DNA of 64,000 bases from Thalassobium sp. R2A62 (lineage in GTDB: Bacteria > Pseudomonadota > Alphaproteobacteria > Rhodobacterales > Rhodobacteraceae). Both the position numbers and the translations under genes were made by a program. The notes below the pieces were generated by a model. That model was given only the letters and a program-made list of their open reading frames with translations. It searched no databases and was not told where the DNA came from. Positions 42,273 to 51,164 of this stretch are shown piece by piece. The stretch covers positions 2,856,575 through 2,920,574 of the forward strand of contig NZ_GG697169.2 in NCBI RefSeq assembly GCF_000161835.1. Reading direction: 5' to 3'. Each line of letters begins with the position of its first letter. Within the stretch, counting starts at the first letter, position 1.

Positions 42273-42686
42273 ATGCTACAACCAAAACGTACAAAACACC
42301 GGAAAATTCACAAAGGTCGGATCAAAGGTCAAGCAAAGGGCGGGTCTGACCTGAACTTTGGTACTTACGGCCTGAAAGCAATCGAGCCTGAGCGTGTAAC
42401 AGCGCGCCAGATCGAATCTGCACGTCGTGCCATGACGCGTCACATGAAGCGTCAGGGTCGTGTATGGATCCGTATCTTCCCAGACACTCCTGTCACATCC
42501 AAGCCTGTCGAAGTTCGTATGGGTAAAGGTAAAGGTTCCGTGGATTTCTGGGCGGCGAAGGTTAAGCCAGGCCGCGTGATGTTCGAGATTGACGGCGTTG
42601 CCGAGCCAATCGCCCGCGAAGCCCTGCGCCTCGCTGCGATGAAGCTGCCGGTGAAGACCCGCACAATCGTTCGCGAAGACTGGTAA
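42273..42686 (+). CDS. rplP: 50S ribosomal protein L16
   Basis: The 137-residue product begins [22 protein letters not shown] and ends with [16 protein letters not shown], a normal L16, which helps to position tRNA in the A site. In the standard order rpmC follows; here a terminator and four unrelated genes come first. Confidence 0.98.
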   Translation: MLQPKRTKHRKIHKGRIKGQAKGGSDLNFGTYGLKAIEPERVTARQIESARRAMTRHMKRQGRVWIRIFPDTPVTSKPVEVRMGKGKGSVDFWAAKVKPGRVMFEIDGVAEPIAREALRLAAMKLPVKTRTIVREDW

Positions 42687-42700
42687 ATCTGGCGCTCTAT

Positions 42701-42751
42701 CTAGAGCTAGGACATTTCAAAGCTCCCGCTGTTCATGCAGCGGGGGCTTTT
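42701..42751 (+). repeat. Left copy of a duplicated terminator unit
   Basis: This 51-base segment matches 43528-43578 at 43 of 51 positions without gaps, in direct orientation. Each copy begins CTAGAGC, passes through ATTT and ends in a CCCGCTG/CAGCGGG terminator hairpin. The two copies enclose the SPOR-like gene. Confidence 0.8.
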
Positions 42752-42755
42752 GTTT
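42719..42755 (+). terminator. Intrinsic terminator after rplP
   Basis: AAAGCTCCCGCTG at 42719-42731 and CAGCGGGGGCTTT at 42738-42750 form a 13-pair stem with one T-G pair, loop TTCATG, then TTTTGTTTT. It splits the operon between rplP and rpmC. Confidence 0.93.
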
Positions 42756-42760
42756 TGCGT

Positions 42761-43423
42761 TTAGTTTATTTCAGGACGTGTGCAAGACAGATAGAGTGGT
42801 TGGCGAGTGTACCCCTGGCACCACGTTTCTAGTAGTCTAACGTATGAGACATCACGCCCAACATCTTCGTTGATCGCTGCCCGTGCCGTGTTCGCTTCCT
42901 CGCGTGTGTGGAAGGCAACAAGAATACGGTAGCGATTGCTGGCAAAAACAATGTCCCTCGTTCGGTAGTTTTCGAGCCGCCCTAAATCCTCTTTGGCTTC
43001 TGATAGAGAGGACGCAGAGCCGGCCAAAACAACCCAGGCTCCACTAAGCGGCACCTTTCCATCTCGACCCAGTTCAATGTCTTGGGCGGCGGCAACCTCT
43101 TCTTTAACTTGGACCACCTGCTCTTCTTGGGAAGAGCTACAGTCCAGGTCGCCATCTGATAGGCAAGCGACAAGCGGACGTAATTCCTCAAGCTCTTCTT
43201 GAAGTATCACCAAGTCATCCTTTGCTTCGCCGTCATGCGAGAGTTTGACACCGAAGAATGAGTATTCAATCGAATGGTTTGTTTCCTCTAGGCCATCTTG
43301 AACGCGCTCAAAGTGCTTCCCTAACGCAGCAGGAAAGAAAAATAGTACAAAAAGTGCGGTCGCAGTAAGCCCTAAAGCGGCAGTCTTGAGAAAGAGTGCA
43401 ATCGTTTCCAAAGCTGAATTCAT
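42761..43423 (-). CDS. Membrane-anchored protein with SPOR-like C terminus
   Basis: From the chosen ATG at 43423 the product has 220 residues: one hydrophobic segment (about residues 8-35, ending VLFFFPAALG), a charged, probably coiled-coil middle, and a C-terminal region WVVLAGSASSLSEAKEDLGRL plus YRILVAFHTREEANTARAAI that follows the SPOR pattern, a fold that binds denuded peptidoglycan. GGAA lies 8 bases before the start; an ATG 39 bases upstream lacks a ribosome-binding site. The gene is transcribed against the ribosomal operon and is flanked by two near-identical terminators. The function is not known. Confidence 0.6.
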   Translation of the reverse strand: MNSALETIALFLKTAALGLTATALFVLFFFPAALGKHFERVQDGLEETNHSIEYSFFGVKLSHDGEAKDDLVILQEELEELRPLVACLSDGDLDCSSSQEEQVVQVKEEVAAAQDIELGRDGKVPLSGAWVVLAGSASSLSEAKEDLGRLENYRTRDIVFASNRYRILVAFHTREEANTARAAINEDVGRDVSYVRLLETWCQGYTRQPLYLSCTRPEIN

Positions 43424-43527
43424 CGGAATTGTTCCAGTCGTTCTAGTTTCTATGAAATTCATGGATCGCAGCCGACTAACTTAGGCTAGGCACTGGTCGG
43501 TCACAGCCCGCAATCGCAGTGAGCAAC

Positions 43528-43578
43528 CTAGAGCAATGAAATTTGAAAGCCCCCGCTGTTAACGCAGCGGGGGTTTTT
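43528..43578 (+). repeat. Right copy of a duplicated terminator unit
   Basis: Matches 42701-42751 at 43 of 51 positions without gaps. The hairpin arms are preserved exactly at their cores, and most differences fall in the loop and the unpaired 5' part. Confidence 0.8.
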
Positions 43579-43579
43579 T
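43550..43579 (+). terminator. Second terminator of the rplP type
   Basis: CCCCCGCTG at 43550-43558 pairs perfectly with CAGCGGGGG at 43565-43573, loop TTAACG, then TTTTTT. No plus-strand gene ends here, since both neighbours read on the minus strand, so it looks like a displaced copy of the rplP terminator. Confidence 0.85.
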
Positions 43580-43612
43580 CTTTGGCGTGATGCAAGGGGG
43601 TGATTTTGGCCC

Positions 43613-44314
43613 TTATCCTCTGGTCGGCCATATCTGTGCCATGCCCCCTTCAAAGGTGGCCCAAGTCATTGTCGCGGAATTGCCAGCGTGCCCTTCGTAA
43701 AATGACCGTCCATTGGGCAGCGGTAGCCCCGCCCAAATCCGTGCAAGATTGCGCATAAAATCGCGACGATCCAATCCGCCCTGTTGAAATTCCGCAAACC
43801 CCGCGTCCTCGAGCAGGACGAGGGCGAGCGCGTCTTGTACACCTGAAGTGAACCGCGTCTCGGGGCCAAAGCCGCGGGCGGCGGCGACACGGAGCAGGGT
43901 CGGCGGGATGAATTGATAGCGTCCGATTGCGTGGGGTTGGCCTGGTGTTTCGTCGATCCACACATAGATTTCACCTAATGTCAGATCCGTGGGCGGGCGT
44001 TTGGGCAGGACGCGCGCACCATATTGCACCGCGTCATACCCCTTGCTGCCCGCCTCGGCCTGCGCAATCAGATTGAGAAGCCGGTCAATTGGAGCCTCGC
44101 CCGTGCCAATGAGGGGTGCCTCGTCTACGACTGGGCGCGCGTCGGGCAGGGGGGCAAAAAAGCTACGCTCGGACTGGGGGGCAAAGAGGCTGGCGCGCGC
44201 AGCCTTGGCTTGGGACTGATCCAAGGGCGCGCTCGCGCTGACAAAGAGCGAGCTGAGATCGGCCAACGCAGGCGCAGCCAGACAATAGAAAATCACCACA
44301 AGAATTCGCATCAT
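43613..44314 (-). CDS. Exported lysozyme-like (muramidase-type) protein
   Basis: The 233-residue protein has a signal peptide (MMRILVVIFYCLAAPALA) and, after a variable linker, a lysozyme-like domain from about residue 75. LLNLIAQAEAGSKGYDAVQYG places a likely catalytic glutamate at E87, and IGRYQFIPPTLLRVAAARG resembles the core of phage-type and secreted muramidases. It would act on peptidoglycan in the periplasm. It lies in the four-gene insertion between rplP and rpmC, on the same strand as the SPOR-like gene, so both may concern the cell wall. Confidence 0.65.
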   Translation of the reverse strand: MMRILVVIFYCLAAPALADLSSLFVSASAPLDQSQAKAARASLFAPQSERSFFAPLPDARPVVDEAPLIGTGEAPIDRLLNLIAQAEAGSKGYDAVQYGARVLPKRPPTDLTLGEIYVWIDETPGQPHAIGRYQFIPPTLLRVAAARGFGPETRFTSGVQDALALVLLEDAGFAEFQQGGLDRRDFMRNLARIWAGLPLPNGRSFYEGHAGNSATMTWATFEGGMAQIWPTRG

Positions 44315-44399
44315 AGCCCCGCGTCCTTCTGAACTTGGGGCGAGTTTAGGGGCTAACTCTTTCAGGTTTATTTCGAACGCAGATCAGATACGCAGAAAT

Positions 44400-45017
44400 T
44401 TATCCCCAACTGTAATTAAAACTGACGCTGATCCGTTCTTCTTCGGACATATTCATAGGCACTTCGTGGCGCAGCCAGCTTTCCCACAACAGCACGTCAC
44501 CGACATTTGGCTGGACGTAGACAAACTGCCGCAGACTTTCGTCGACGTCTTTGGCACGACCCGGCGCGGCCATCATCATGGCTAGCCGCGGGTCTTCGAA
44601 TTTAATCGCACTCGTGTCTTTGGGCATTGCCACATATGTCGTGCCTGAAATCACAGAGTGGGGGTGGATGTGCGCCGTATGGATGCCGCCCTCGGGCAGG
44701 ATATTGATCCAGATATCTTCGAGTTTTAGCTCTTTTCCATCGAGATCGTATCCAGCATCTGCGGCAAAGGCCGCGACATGAGCGTCCAACGCTTTGACCA
44801 CATCTGCAAAGATCGGAAAACGCCAGGGCAGGTCGGTCAAGGACGCATAGCTAGTGTACCCAGGGAAATCATTCGCCTCACACCATTCTTGTCCGGCCTC
44901 GTCGTCGTCGGCGATCACGAGGCAAGAGTTTTCTAGTTCAGCCGGGTCCACAGCGCCTTTAGAGGCGAGAGTGGCTTGATAGAGACGGGTCACAAAGAGC
45001 GATTTGAACTGGGTCAT
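44400..45017 (-). CDS. Putative 2-oxoglutarate/iron(II) oxygenase (TIGR02466 type)
   Basis: The 205-residue protein resembles the TIGR02466 group of 2OG-Fe(II) oxygenases. Visible motifs are GGIHTAHIHPHSVISGTTYV (histidines 113-120, one probably an iron ligand), the distal histidine H184 in WLRHEVPMN and R195 in EERISVSFNYSWG, which would hold 2-oxoglutarate. Members are often annotated as hypothetical; the substrate is unknown. It is on the minus strand and its promoter region faces the PNPOx-like gene across about 110 bases. Confidence 0.7.
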   Translation of the reverse strand: MTQFKSLFVTRLYQATLASKGAVDPAELENSCLVIADDDEAGQEWCEANDFPGYTSYASLTDLPWRFPIFADVVKALDAHVAAFAADAGYDLDGKELKLEDIWINILPEGGIHTAHIHPHSVISGTTYVAMPKDTSAIKFEDPRLAMMMAAPGRAKDVDESLRQFVYVQPNVGDVLLWESWLRHEVPMNMSEEERISVSFNYSWG

Positions 45018-45127
45018 ACCTTGTCTTAGCGCAGCCGGTACGGGATGGCGAGAACATCACAGTGTTGCGATGGCCTCTTTTGTTATCCGTCACAAGTTGC
45101 CAGTTTCGATCTGCAAGGAGACGCACC

Positions 45128-45697
45128 ATGGATAACTACGCAGATTTGATGTTTCACCGCGCGGTGGCAGAGCTTCAGCGCGATGATGGCAGTTATGAAA
45201 AGTATCAGGCTGGGTACAACCACCGGACCCAAGAGCAACTATCGCCTGATGATATTGGTTTTATCCAGTCTCGCGAGAGCATGTATTTAGGAACTGGGAA
45301 CCCAGACGGCTGGCCGTATGTCCAGCACCGCGGGGGTCCACGCGGCTTTCTCAAGGTAATTGGTCCATCGCAAATTGCCTGTGCGGACTATCGTGGCAAC
45401 CGGCAATTCATCTCGATGGGCAATATCGCGACCAATACCAAGGTTTCATTGTTCCTGATGGACTATCTAAATCAGGCGCGCCTCAAGATCGAGGGGCGCG
45501 CGTCGCTGGTCTCTGTCTCTGATGCGGACCCAGATGTCTTGCCCAAATTGGATCTCAAGACCATTCCCGCCGAACGTATTTTGGTCGTGGATGTGGTCGC
45601 GATGGATTGGAATTGCCCCAAGTACATCCCGCGCATGTTTACCGAAGACATGGTGCGTCAGGTCGTTGGTGGCCAGATCGATCAGTTGATGGCTTAA
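45128..45697 (+). CDS. Pyridoxamine 5'-phosphate oxidase-family flavoprotein
   Basis: The 189-residue product starts at the ATG of MDNYADLMFHRAVAEL, with AAGGAG seven bases upstream. SRESMYLGTGNPDGWPYVQHRGGPRGFLKV and GNIATNTKVSLFLMDY are typical of the split-barrel FMN/F420-binding superfamily. It probably acts as a small flavin-dependent redox protein of unknown substrate. After the TAA the same frame continues coding-like for 14 codons (NEALKAELAALKAQ) to a TGA at 45740-45742, suggesting that the original protein had a C-terminal helix now removed by a nonsense change. Confidence 0.8.
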   Translation: MDNYADLMFHRAVAELQRDDGSYEKYQAGYNHRTQEQLSPDDIGFIQSRESMYLGTGNPDGWPYVQHRGGPRGFLKVIGPSQIACADYRGNRQFISMGNIATNTKVSLFLMDYLNQARLKIEGRASLVSVSDADPDVLPKLDLKTIPAERILVVDVVAMDWNCPKYIPRMFTEDMVRQVVGGQIDQLMA

Positions 45698-45824
45698 AAT
45701 GAAGCTCTCAAAGCCGAGCTGGCGGCCCTGAAAGCGCAGTGATTCAGGTTGGCGTGATTGGCCCAGCTCGATAGGTTAGAATTTGTCAGGAAAATAAAGG
45801 GTAGCGCTGTCTTTCGAAACCCTC

Positions 45825-45853
45825 TTGCCACGTGGCAATAACATCCCTATACG
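45825..45853 (+). promoter_or_regulatory. Promoter of the spc operon (rpmC onward)
   Basis: TTGCCA at 45825-45830 and TATACG at 45848-45853 are 17 bases apart. The -35 lies inside a perfect 14-base palindrome, TTGCCACGTGGCAA (45825-45838). The promoter restarts ribosomal gene transcription after the four-gene insertion. Confidence 0.82.
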
Positions 45854-45932
45854 GCCCACTTCTACCCACTCCACCGGGAATCGGGTAACGCTATGCGCGG
45901 CCTTCCGGTGATGTTGAAAAAGGAAATGTCCA

Positions 45933-46139
45933 ATGGACGCCAACGAACTGCGTGACAAGACGCCGGACCAGCTCCGCGACGAACTTGCCAATCTGAAAAA
46001 AGAGAGCTTCAACCTGCGTTTTCAGCAGGCGACAGGCCAACTCGAGAACACTGCACGTATGCGCACAGTTAAGCGTGACACCGCACGTGTTAAAACAATT
46101 CTGAACGAAAAGGCCGCTGCTGCGGCATCGGAGGCTTAA
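45933..46139 (+). CDS. rpmC: 50S ribosomal protein L29
   Basis: The 68-residue product has the two-helix L29 pattern [35 protein letters not shown] and a short alanine-rich end. It starts about 80 bases after the spc promoter, with AAGGAAA upstream. Confidence 0.97.
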   Translation: MDANELRDKTPDQLRDELANLKKESFNLRFQQATGQLENTARMRTVKRDTARVKTILNEKAAAAASEA

Positions 46140-46143
46140 TCCT

Positions 46144-46374
46144 ATGCCCAAACGCATCCTGACTGGTGTTGTCACAAGCAACCAAAACGAACAGACCGTA
46201 ACAGTTTCGGTCGAACGTCGCTTCAAGCACCCGCTGCTTCAGAAAACCGTCCGTAAGTCCAAGAAGTACCGGGCTCACGACGAAAAGAACGCTTTAAACG
46301 TTGGTGACAATGTTCGGATTATCGAATGTGCACCACGGTCGAAAACGAAACGTTGGGAAGTGTTGGCCGACTAA
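46144..46374 (+). CDS. rpsQ: 30S ribosomal protein S17
   Basis: The 76-residue product begins [30 protein letters not shown] and has [25 protein letters not shown], a normal S17. It begins 4 bases after rpmC. Confidence 0.97.
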   Translation: MPKRILTGVVTSNQNEQTVTVSVERRFKHPLLQKTVRKSKKYRAHDEKNALNVGDNVRIIECAPRSKTKRWEVLAD

Positions 46375-46450
46375 AGGTCACCATCTACCAACTTAATCGA
46401 AACCCTGGGGATCAGGCACGCATCGCCCCCCAAAGGTCGGGAGAAACCAA

Positions 46451-46819
46451 ATGATCCAGATGCAGACCAACCTGGATGTTGCTGACAACTCCGGCGCTCG
46501 CCGAGTTCAGTGCATCAAGGTACTGGGTGGTTCCAAGCGTAAATACGCATCCGTAGGCGACATCATTGTCGTTTCGGTCAAGGAAGCCATTCCACGTGGC
46601 CGTGTGAAAAAGGGTGACGTGCGTAAGGCCGTCGTCGTTCGCACCGCCAAAGAGGTACGTCGCGAAGACGGCACCGCAATTCGCTTTGACCGCAACGCTG
46701 CGGTTATCCTCAACAACAACAACGAACCAGTTGGCACACGTATCTTTGGCCCAGTTGTTCGTGAGTTGCGCGGCAAGAACTTCATGAAGATCATCTCGCT
46801 CGCGCCGGAGGTGCTGTGA
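46451..46819 (+). CDS. rplN: 50S ribosomal protein L14
   Basis: The 122-residue product begins [26 protein letters not shown] and ends with [18 protein letters not shown]14 takes part in the intersubunit bridge near the factor site. GGAG precedes the ATG. Confidence 0.98.
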   Translation: MIQMQTNLDVADNSGARRVQCIKVLGGSKRKYASVGDIIVVSVKEAIPRGRVKKGDVRKAVVVRTAKEVRREDGTAIRFDRNAAVILNNNNEPVGTRIFGPVVRELRGKNFMKIISLAPEVL

Positions 46820-46820
46820 T

Positions 46821-47126
46821 ATGGCTGCTAAGTTGAAAAAGGGCGACACAGTTGTCGTTTTGACCGGCAAGGACAAAGGCAAGCAGGGGACAATCTCCTC
46901 GGTGAACCCATCCGCTGGCAAAGCTGTTGTTGATGGCCTGAACATCGCAATTCGTCACACCAAGCAGAGCCAGACATCCCAGGGTGGTCGCATCCCCCAG
47001 GCGATGCCAATCGCGCTTTCGAACCTCGCAATCGTCGATGCCAATGGCAAAGCGACACGCGTTGGTTTCAAAACGGACGGTGACAAGAAAGTCCGTTACG
47101 CCAAAACAACAGGAGACGTCATCTAA
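46821..47126 (+). CDS. rplX: 50S ribosomal protein L24
   Basis: The 101-residue product carries the KOW motif [20 protein letters not shown] and an RNA-binding tail. It starts one base after the rplN stop and its own stop overlaps the rplE start by one base. Confidence 0.97.
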   Translation: MAAKLKKGDTVVVLTGKDKGKQGTISSVNPSAGKAVVDGLNIAIRHTKQSQTSQGGRIPQAMPIALSNLAIVDANGKATRVGFKTDGDKKVRYAKTTGDVI

Positions 47127-47677
47127 TGGCTTATACTCCACGTTTGAAAGCTCACTACGTCGAGACCGTTCGCGGTGCGATGAAGGAAGAGTTTGGCTAT
47201 AAGAACGACATGCAGATCCCACGTTTGGACAAAATTGTTCTGAACATCGGTGCTGGTTCTGAAGCCGTCAAAGACAGCAAAAAAGTGAAATCAGCTCAGG
47301 CCGACCTGACTGCGATCGCTGGTCAAAAAGCTGTTATCACCAAAGCTAAGAAATCCATCGCGGGTTTCCGTGTACGTGAAGAGATGCCACTGGGCACCAA
47401 AGTCACGCTGCGCGGCGATCGTATGTATGAATTCCTTGACCGTCTCACCACAATCGCAATGCCTCGTATCCGTGACTTCCGCGGCGTATCCGGCAAATCA
47501 TTTGATGGTCGTGGCAACTATGCCATGGGCATGAAGGAACACATCGTATTCCCAGAAATCGACTTTGATAAAGTCGACGAAAACTGGGGCATGGATATCG
47601 TGATCACCACAACGGCAAATGACGACGCCGAAGCAAAGGCCTTGTTGAAGCACTTCAACATGCCTTTCAGCAACTGA
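47126..47677 (+). CDS. rplE: 50S ribosomal protein L5
   Basis: The 183-residue product has [48 protein letters not shown] and a C terminus with [31 protein letters not shown]5 binds 5S rRNA in the central protuberance. Length is normal. Confidence 0.98.
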   Translation: MAYTPRLKAHYVETVRGAMKEEFGYKNDMQIPRLDKIVLNIGAGSEAVKDSKKVKSAQADLTAIAGQKAVITKAKKSIAGFRVREEMPLGTKVTLRGDRMYEFLDRLTTIAMPRIRDFRGVSGKSFDGRGNYAMGMKEHIVFPEIDFDKVDENWGMDIVITTTANDDAEAKALLKHFNMPFSN

Positions 47678-47695
47678 TCGCGGGAGAGAGAAGTT

Positions 47696-48001
47696 ATGGC
47701 TAAAAAAGCAATGATCGAACGCGAGAAGAAGCGGGAACGTCTGGTCGCAAAATATGCTGCCAAGCGCGCCGAGCTCAAAGAGATCGCGAATGACGAAAGC
47801 AAGCCGATGGAAGAGCGTTTCAAAGCGCGCCTCAAGCTTGCTAAACTGCCGCGCAACAGCTCTGCAACTCGTTTGCACAACCGTTGCCAGCTCACCGGGC
47901 GTCCACACGCTTATTACCGCAAACTTAAGATCAGCCGTATCGCGCTGCGTGACCTCGGTTCCGCTGGCCAGATCCCCGGCATGGTTAAGTCCAGCTGGTA
48001 A
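47696..48001 (+). CDS. rpsN: 30S ribosomal protein S14
   Basis: The 101-residue product is the long, zinc-free S14 type: [27 protein letters not shown] followed by [27 protein letters not shown]-like sequence without a CxxC pair. GGGAGAGAG lies upstream. Confidence 0.97.
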   Translation: MAKKAMIEREKKRERLVAKYAAKRAELKEIANDESKPMEERFKARLKLAKLPRNSSATRLHNRCQLTGRPHAYYRKLKISRIALRDLGSAGQIPGMVKSSW

Positions 48002-48013
48002 GGAGAGAACATT

Positions 48014-48406
48014 ATGAACGATCCTATCGGTGATATGCTGACACGCATCCGCAATGGTCAGATGCGCGGCAAATCCGTCGTAGAGACACCAGCATCCAAG
48101 CTGCGCGCTTGGGTTCTCGATGTGCTCGCAGACGAAGGCTATATCCGTGGTTACGAATCCACGACTGGCAAAGACGGTCACCCCGCCTTTGACATCAGCC
48201 TCAAGTATTACGAAGGCACTCCTGTCATTCGCGAACTCAAGCGGGTTTCTAAGCCCGGTCGTCGCGTTTACATGGGCGTCAAAGACATCCCAACAGTCCG
48301 TCAGGGCCTTGGTGTGTCGATTGTCAGCACACCTCGCGGTGTGATGTCGGATGCAAACGCACGCGCAGCCAATGTTGGCGGCGAAGTGCTCTGCACGATC
48401 TTCTAA
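48014..48406 (+). CDS. rpsH: 30S ribosomal protein S8
   Basis: The 130-residue product begins [19 protein letters not shown] and ends with [28 protein letters not shown]8 binds 16S rRNA centrally and represses the spc operon in E. coli. Confidence 0.98.
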   Translation: MNDPIGDMLTRIRNGQMRGKSVVETPASKLRAWVLDVLADEGYIRGYESTTGKDGHPAFDISLKYYEGTPVIRELKRVSKPGRRVYMGVKDIPTVRQGLGVSIVSTPRGVMSDANARAANVGGEVLCTIF

Positions 48407-48416
48407 GGAGAAGGCA

Positions 48417-48950
48417 ATGTCTCGTATTGGTAAAAAACCAGTTGACCTGCCATCGGGTGTTTCGGCGTCCGTCTCTGGCCAAAAGGTCGAAGTGAAGGGC
48501 CCTAAGGGTACTCTGAGCTTTAACGCAACTGACGACGTGTCGTTGGCTGTCGAAGACAATGCAATCACTGTGACACCACGCGGTAAATCCAAGCGTGCAC
48601 GTCAGCAGTGGGGCATGTCCCGCACACAGATCGAAAACTGTGTATTGGGTGTCACTGACGGCTTTAAGAAAGAGCTCGAGATCAACGGCGTTGGTTATCG
48701 TGCACAGATGCAGGGCAATGTCCTGAAGCTGTCGCTCGGTCTTAGCCACGAAGTGAACTACGAAGCACCAGAAGGTGTTACCGTAAGCGCTCCGAAGCAA
48801 ACGCAGATCGTTGTAGAAGGTATCGACCGCCAGCTTGTGGGTCAGGTCGCGGCTAACATCCGCGAATGGCGCAAGCCCGAGCCCTATAAGGGCAAAGGCA
48901 TCAAGTATGTGGACGAGTATATCTTCCGCAAAGAAGGCAAGAAGAAGTAA
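48417..48950 (+). CDS. rplF: 50S ribosomal protein L6
   Basis: The 177-residue product begins [18 protein letters not shown] and ends with [23 protein letters not shown], the L6 signature. L6 lies near the sarcin-ricin loop. The start at 48417 follows GGAGAAGG; the upstream extension overlaps rpsH and is rejected. Confidence 0.98.
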   Translation: MSRIGKKPVDLPSGVSASVSGQKVEVKGPKGTLSFNATDDVSLAVEDNAITVTPRGKSKRARQQWGMSRTQIENCVLGVTDGFKKELEINGVGYRAQMQGNVLKLSLGLSHEVNYEAPEGVTVSAPKQTQIVVEGIDRQLVGQVAANIREWRKPEPYKGKGIKYVDEYIFRKEGKKK

Positions 48951-48961
48951 GGACCCAGGAA

Positions 48962-49321
48962 ATGGCAAACAGCAAAAGAACACTGTTTCTGAAGCGCCGC
49001 CTGCGCGTTCGGAACAAACTGCGGAAGGTCAACGCCGGGCGTGCGCGTCTGTCGGTCCACCGCTCCAACAAAAACATCAGCGTGCAGCTGATCGACGATG
49101 TGAACGGCGTAACACTCGCTTCCGCATCTTCGCTCGAAAAAGATCTTGGCCTTGTGGGCAAGAACAACGTCGAGGCGGCCGCGAAGGTCGGAGCTGCAAT
49201 CGCCGAGCGTGCAAAGAAGGCCGGCGTGACCGAAGCCTACTTTGACCGTGGTGGTTTCCTCTTTCACGGGAAAGTTAAGGCCTTGGCCGAAGCTGCTCGT
49301 GAAGGCGGCCTGAAGATTTAA
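48962..49321 (+). CDS. rplR: 50S ribosomal protein L18
   Basis: The 119-residue product has [35 protein letters not shown] and ends with [26 protein letters not shown]18 binds 5S rRNA with L5. Confidence 0.98.
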   Translation: MANSKRTLFLKRRLRVRNKLRKVNAGRARLSVHRSNKNISVQLIDDVNGVTLASASSLEKDLGLVGKNNVEAAAKVGAAIAERAKKAGVTEAYFDRGGFLFHGKVKALAEAAREGGLKI

Positions 49322-49333
49322 GGAGAGATCGGT

Positions 49334-49915
49334 ATGGCAAGAGAAGACAACCGCCGGAACAACCGTCGCGATCGCGACGAAACTCCGGAATTCGCCGATC
49401 GCCTTGTAGCGATCAACCGCGTCTCCAAAACCGTGAAAGGTGGTAAACGCTTTGGCTTTGCTGCTCTCGTGGTTGTTGGTGATCAAAAGGGCCGCGTCGG
49501 CTTTGGCAAAGGTAAAGCCAAAGAAGTACCCGAGGCGATCCGCAAGGCGACTGAATCCGCCAAGCGCAACATGATCCGCGTGCCTCTGCGCGAGGGTCGG
49601 ACATTGCACCACGACATGAACGGTCGTCACGGTGCAGGCAAAGTTGTGATGCGTACCGCCCCTGAGGGTACCGGTATCATCGCAGGTGGTCCAATGCGTG
49701 CGGTCTTCGAGATGTTGGGCATCAAGGACGTTGTGTCCAAGTCCATCGGCTCGCAGAACCCTTACAACATGATCCGTGCAACGCTGAACGGTCTGACCAA
49801 AGAGGCATCGCCTCGGTCCGTCGCACAGCGTCGTGGTAAGAAAGTCGCTGACATTCTGCCTCGCACAGATGCTCCAGCCGCGGCACCTGCCGAAGCTGAA
49901 GCCGCAGAAGCGTAA
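49334..49915 (+). CDS. rpsE: 30S ribosomal protein S5
   Basis: The 193-residue product contains [43 protein letters not shown], the double-stranded RNA-binding fold of S5, and ends with an Ala/Glu-rich tail ([13 protein letters not shown]). S5 affects decoding accuracy and mRNA unwinding. Confidence 0.98.
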   Translation: MAREDNRRNNRRDRDETPEFADRLVAINRVSKTVKGGKRFGFAALVVVGDQKGRVGFGKGKAKEVPEAIRKATESAKRNMIRVPLREGRTLHHDMNGRHGAGKVVMRTAPEGTGIIAGGPMRAVFEMLGIKDVVSKSIGSQNPYNMIRATLNGLTKEASPRSVAQRRGKKVADILPRTDAPAAAPAEAEAAEA

Positions 49916-49926
49916 GGAGCTGACAG

Positions 49927-50115
49927 ATGGCTAAAACAATCGTCGTCAAGCAGGTGGGTTCGCCCATCCGCCGTCCCGCCAAGCAGCGTGCAACTTTGAT
50001 CGGCCTCGGCTTGAACAAAATGCACCGCACACGCGAGCTCGAAGATACTCCTTCGGTCCGCGGCATGGTGGAAAGCATCTCGCACATGGTCGAGATCATC
50101 GAAGAAAAAGGCTAA
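49927..50115 (+). CDS. rpmD: 50S ribosomal protein L30
   Basis: The 62-residue product begins [31 protein letters not shown], a normal L30. It is followed by a terminator rather than rplO, the standard neighbour. Confidence 0.97.
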   Translation: MAKTIVVKQVGSPIRRPAKQRATLIGLGLNKMHRTRELEDTPSVRGMVESISHMVEIIEEKG

Positions 50116-50140
50116 GCCCTAGTCACTAGGTCTAAGTTGA

Positions 50141-50172
50141 AACGCCTCGCTGGAAACAGCGGGGCGTTTTTT
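50141..50172 (+). terminator. Intrinsic terminator after rpmD
   Basis: AACGCCTCGCTG at 50141-50152 and CAGCGGGGCGTT at 50157-50168 form a 12-pair stem with one T-G pair and a GAAA loop, followed by TTTTTT. It splits the spc operon between rpmD and rplO. Confidence 0.94.
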
Positions 50173-50173
50173 G

Positions 50174-51121
50174 TTAGCTCGTATTGCGAATGATGGACTT
50201 CAATGCCTCGAGATCTGAAGGGTCAGATTGTTTGTGAATCATTCGGTGGCAAGTGGGGCAAAGGACCATAAAATCATCGGGCACTCTGTACCTTCGGCTT
50301 TCACCTTCCGCGAGTGATTGAATCGGTTTCGAGTGATGAATGTCCAATGGATAGTGATCAATTTTTCCGCGAAAAGAATAGTGCTTCGCTGGATCAAGCC
50401 GGCAGGCTTGGCAGATTGGGGGCAGCTTCTCCAAGACCTCCTTTCGGATGCTCGGAGCGCGTTCGATGCGTCGAGAGAGGATATAGCGTCTTGTTTCGGT
50501 TACATCGGACGTGCATGCACCTTCCTGCATAACGTCGAATGGTAAGAGACCGCCACGATCAATGAGGGCTTGGTAAACGTTCAGCATTTGTTGAAGATCT
50601 TCAACTAGACGTTCTTGGTTTAGATCATCCAGCGAATATGCCTTACCCATCGCATGCCCAGCTTCATAACTTTGAGTTAATGCAGCGGATGAACCCAGAT
50701 CAATCGGCGCAGTACTGAATTGCGGGAGAAAATCTTGTAACCGGTCCGTCATGCTGATTGCTCGTCGCTTCAACACATCCCCAGCTCTGGATTTGAATTC
50801 CTCCGTAACTGATGTCGTACCTTGATTGAGTGACAGGACGACAGATTGCTGATCTGGATTGACTAAATAGACGACTTAAAAGCCCTTGGTCGCAGAGGTC
50901 GTTATTAGAGGATCAAAAAAGCCCAACCAAGGAACAGATGCCCAGTTTTCAGCCCCGACACTAGACTTAACCTGCAGGTCGAAAGCCCAAAAAATCAGCT
51001 GTTTCTTTGCTTCTATGGCAAGGTTATGGCGAACAAAGTTCGCGAATTCGTTTCTTTCAAAGGTCTTGGCACGTTCAAATGAGTATTCGGCCGCAAGTTT
51101 CTTCAAATAGTTGGCTAACAT
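50174..51121 (-). pseudogene. MrcB-like N-domain plus HNH endonuclease, split by an in-frame stop
   Basis: From ATG at 51121, with GAGG seven bases upstream, the minus strand encodes 81 residues ending WASVPWLGFFDPLITTSATKGF, which fits the N-terminal domain (DUF3578) of MrcB-like modification-dependent restriction enzymes. A TAA at 50876-50878 interrupts it, and the same frame resumes at once with VVYLVNPDQQSVVLSLNQG, the expected continuation, where the family has a tyrosine after GF. About 230 further codons lead to an HNH module with ICQAC, LDIHHSKPIQ and LCPTCHRMIH. The rest, about 200 residues from a GTG at 50776, could still be made as a separate HNH protein. The sequence is more AT-rich than its neighbours, suggesting transfer. 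Confidence 0.8.
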
Positions 51122-51164
51122 CTAAAAACCTCAAAGGACTGAAACCTACCAAGTATTCTGATGC

